54,961 bases of DNA from Phytomonas francai (lineage: Eukaryota; Euglenozoa; Kinetoplastea; Trypanosomatida; Trypanosomatidae): NCBI GenBank assembly GCA_001766655.1, contig MJCC01000007.1, forward strand, positions 489,169 to 544,129, read 5' to 3'. The first letter of the stretch is position 1; the number at the start of each line of letters is the position of its first letter. A model generated the notes under the pieces. The model made no database searches, was not told where the DNA came from, and was given only the letters and a program-made list of their open reading frames with translations. Both the position numbers and the translations under genes were made by a program. This document shows positions 54,649-54,961 of the stretch, piece after piece.

Positions 54649-54961
54649 CCTTTAAAAATTAAAAAAAATTATACCGCAACTAAAAGTAATATATGGACTT
54701 TGTTTAGTTAGTTAGTTATCGTTTCGCACCGCCTCCACTTCCGTATTAGAACAATTCTCTGAATAGCTCCTTTCTAATTGTCGTTTTAGAATAGGTTTGG
54801 AAACATAGGGGGGAAATATGATAAGGGTGATAAAAATGAGAGGCCAAAGGACAAAAAAACATCGTTGAAAAACAACCCCAATTGAAGCATCCTTAAATAT
54901 TATTTTGATTGGGGAAAAAATAGAAATACTGCCATGTGTTGTATTTTTTTTTGTAGGGGGG
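54649..54961. other. Spacer upstream of IMP4
   Basis: AT-rich with a T-rich tract on the minus strand (54650-54670) ending in AG next to the IMP4 ATG, and short TTAG repeats at 54705-54719. Nothing else is seen to the window end. Confidence 0.5.

Overview
This window looks like nuclear DNA of a protist, most probably a kinetoplastid (Euglenozoa). The call is an inference from layout and gene content; no rRNA, tRNA or spliced-leader gene is present to settle it. All 20 convincing protein genes, plus one disrupted frame, lie on the minus strand. They are nearly all intronless and are separated by AT-rich spacers of about 0.3 to 2 kb. Several start codons follow a polypyrimidine tract ending in AG, as expected for trans-splicing of a polycistronic transcript. 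All three standard stop codons end genes here, so the genetic code appears standard. Gene middles are often very GC-rich while gene ends and spacers are AT-rich. Two assembly gaps (16367-16396 and 44236-44415) fall in GC-rich cores.

Transcription runs from high to low coordinates. 54648-45647: IMP4 (SSU processome), a SWI2/SNF2 ATPase, and a large protein with Tudor-like, tandem BRCT-like and BAH-like regions. 44744-36040: a two-domain CAF16-like ABC ATPase whose start codon abuts a 14-bp minisatellite, an unrecognised basic protein, RIO2 kinase, and a PSP1 C-terminal-domain protein. 36039-34000: the largest spacer. 33999-21183: a WD40 protein, an orphan multi-pass membrane protein, a 1085-residue orphan with a possible mitochondrial presequence, a kinesin with a C-terminal PH-like domain, and a secreted P1/S1-type zinc nuclease. 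20535-8246: an RluA-type pseudouridine synthase carrying a perfect 44-bp inverted repeat, a RAD17-like clamp loader with a degenerate Walker A, phosphopantothenoylcysteine decarboxylase, PUS3, and a PEK-type eIF2alpha kinase with two long insertions. 7461-1: a frame broken by four in-frame stops, a PH-PH-Kelch protein, a type I membrane protein, and a gene running off the left edge that resembles a degenerate actin-related protein.

The genes do not form one pathway, as is usual in such clusters. Recurring themes are ribosome and tRNA maturation (IMP4, RIO2, PUS3, RluA-like), translation or mRNA control (eIF2alpha kinase, PSP1, CAF16-like), and chromatin or DNA damage (SNF2, BRCT protein, RAD17-like). 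The most unusual items are the Tudor/BRCT/BAH protein, the inverted repeat, the minisatellite fused to a start codon, the multi-stop frame, and the truncated actin-like gene with its 12-residue repeats.
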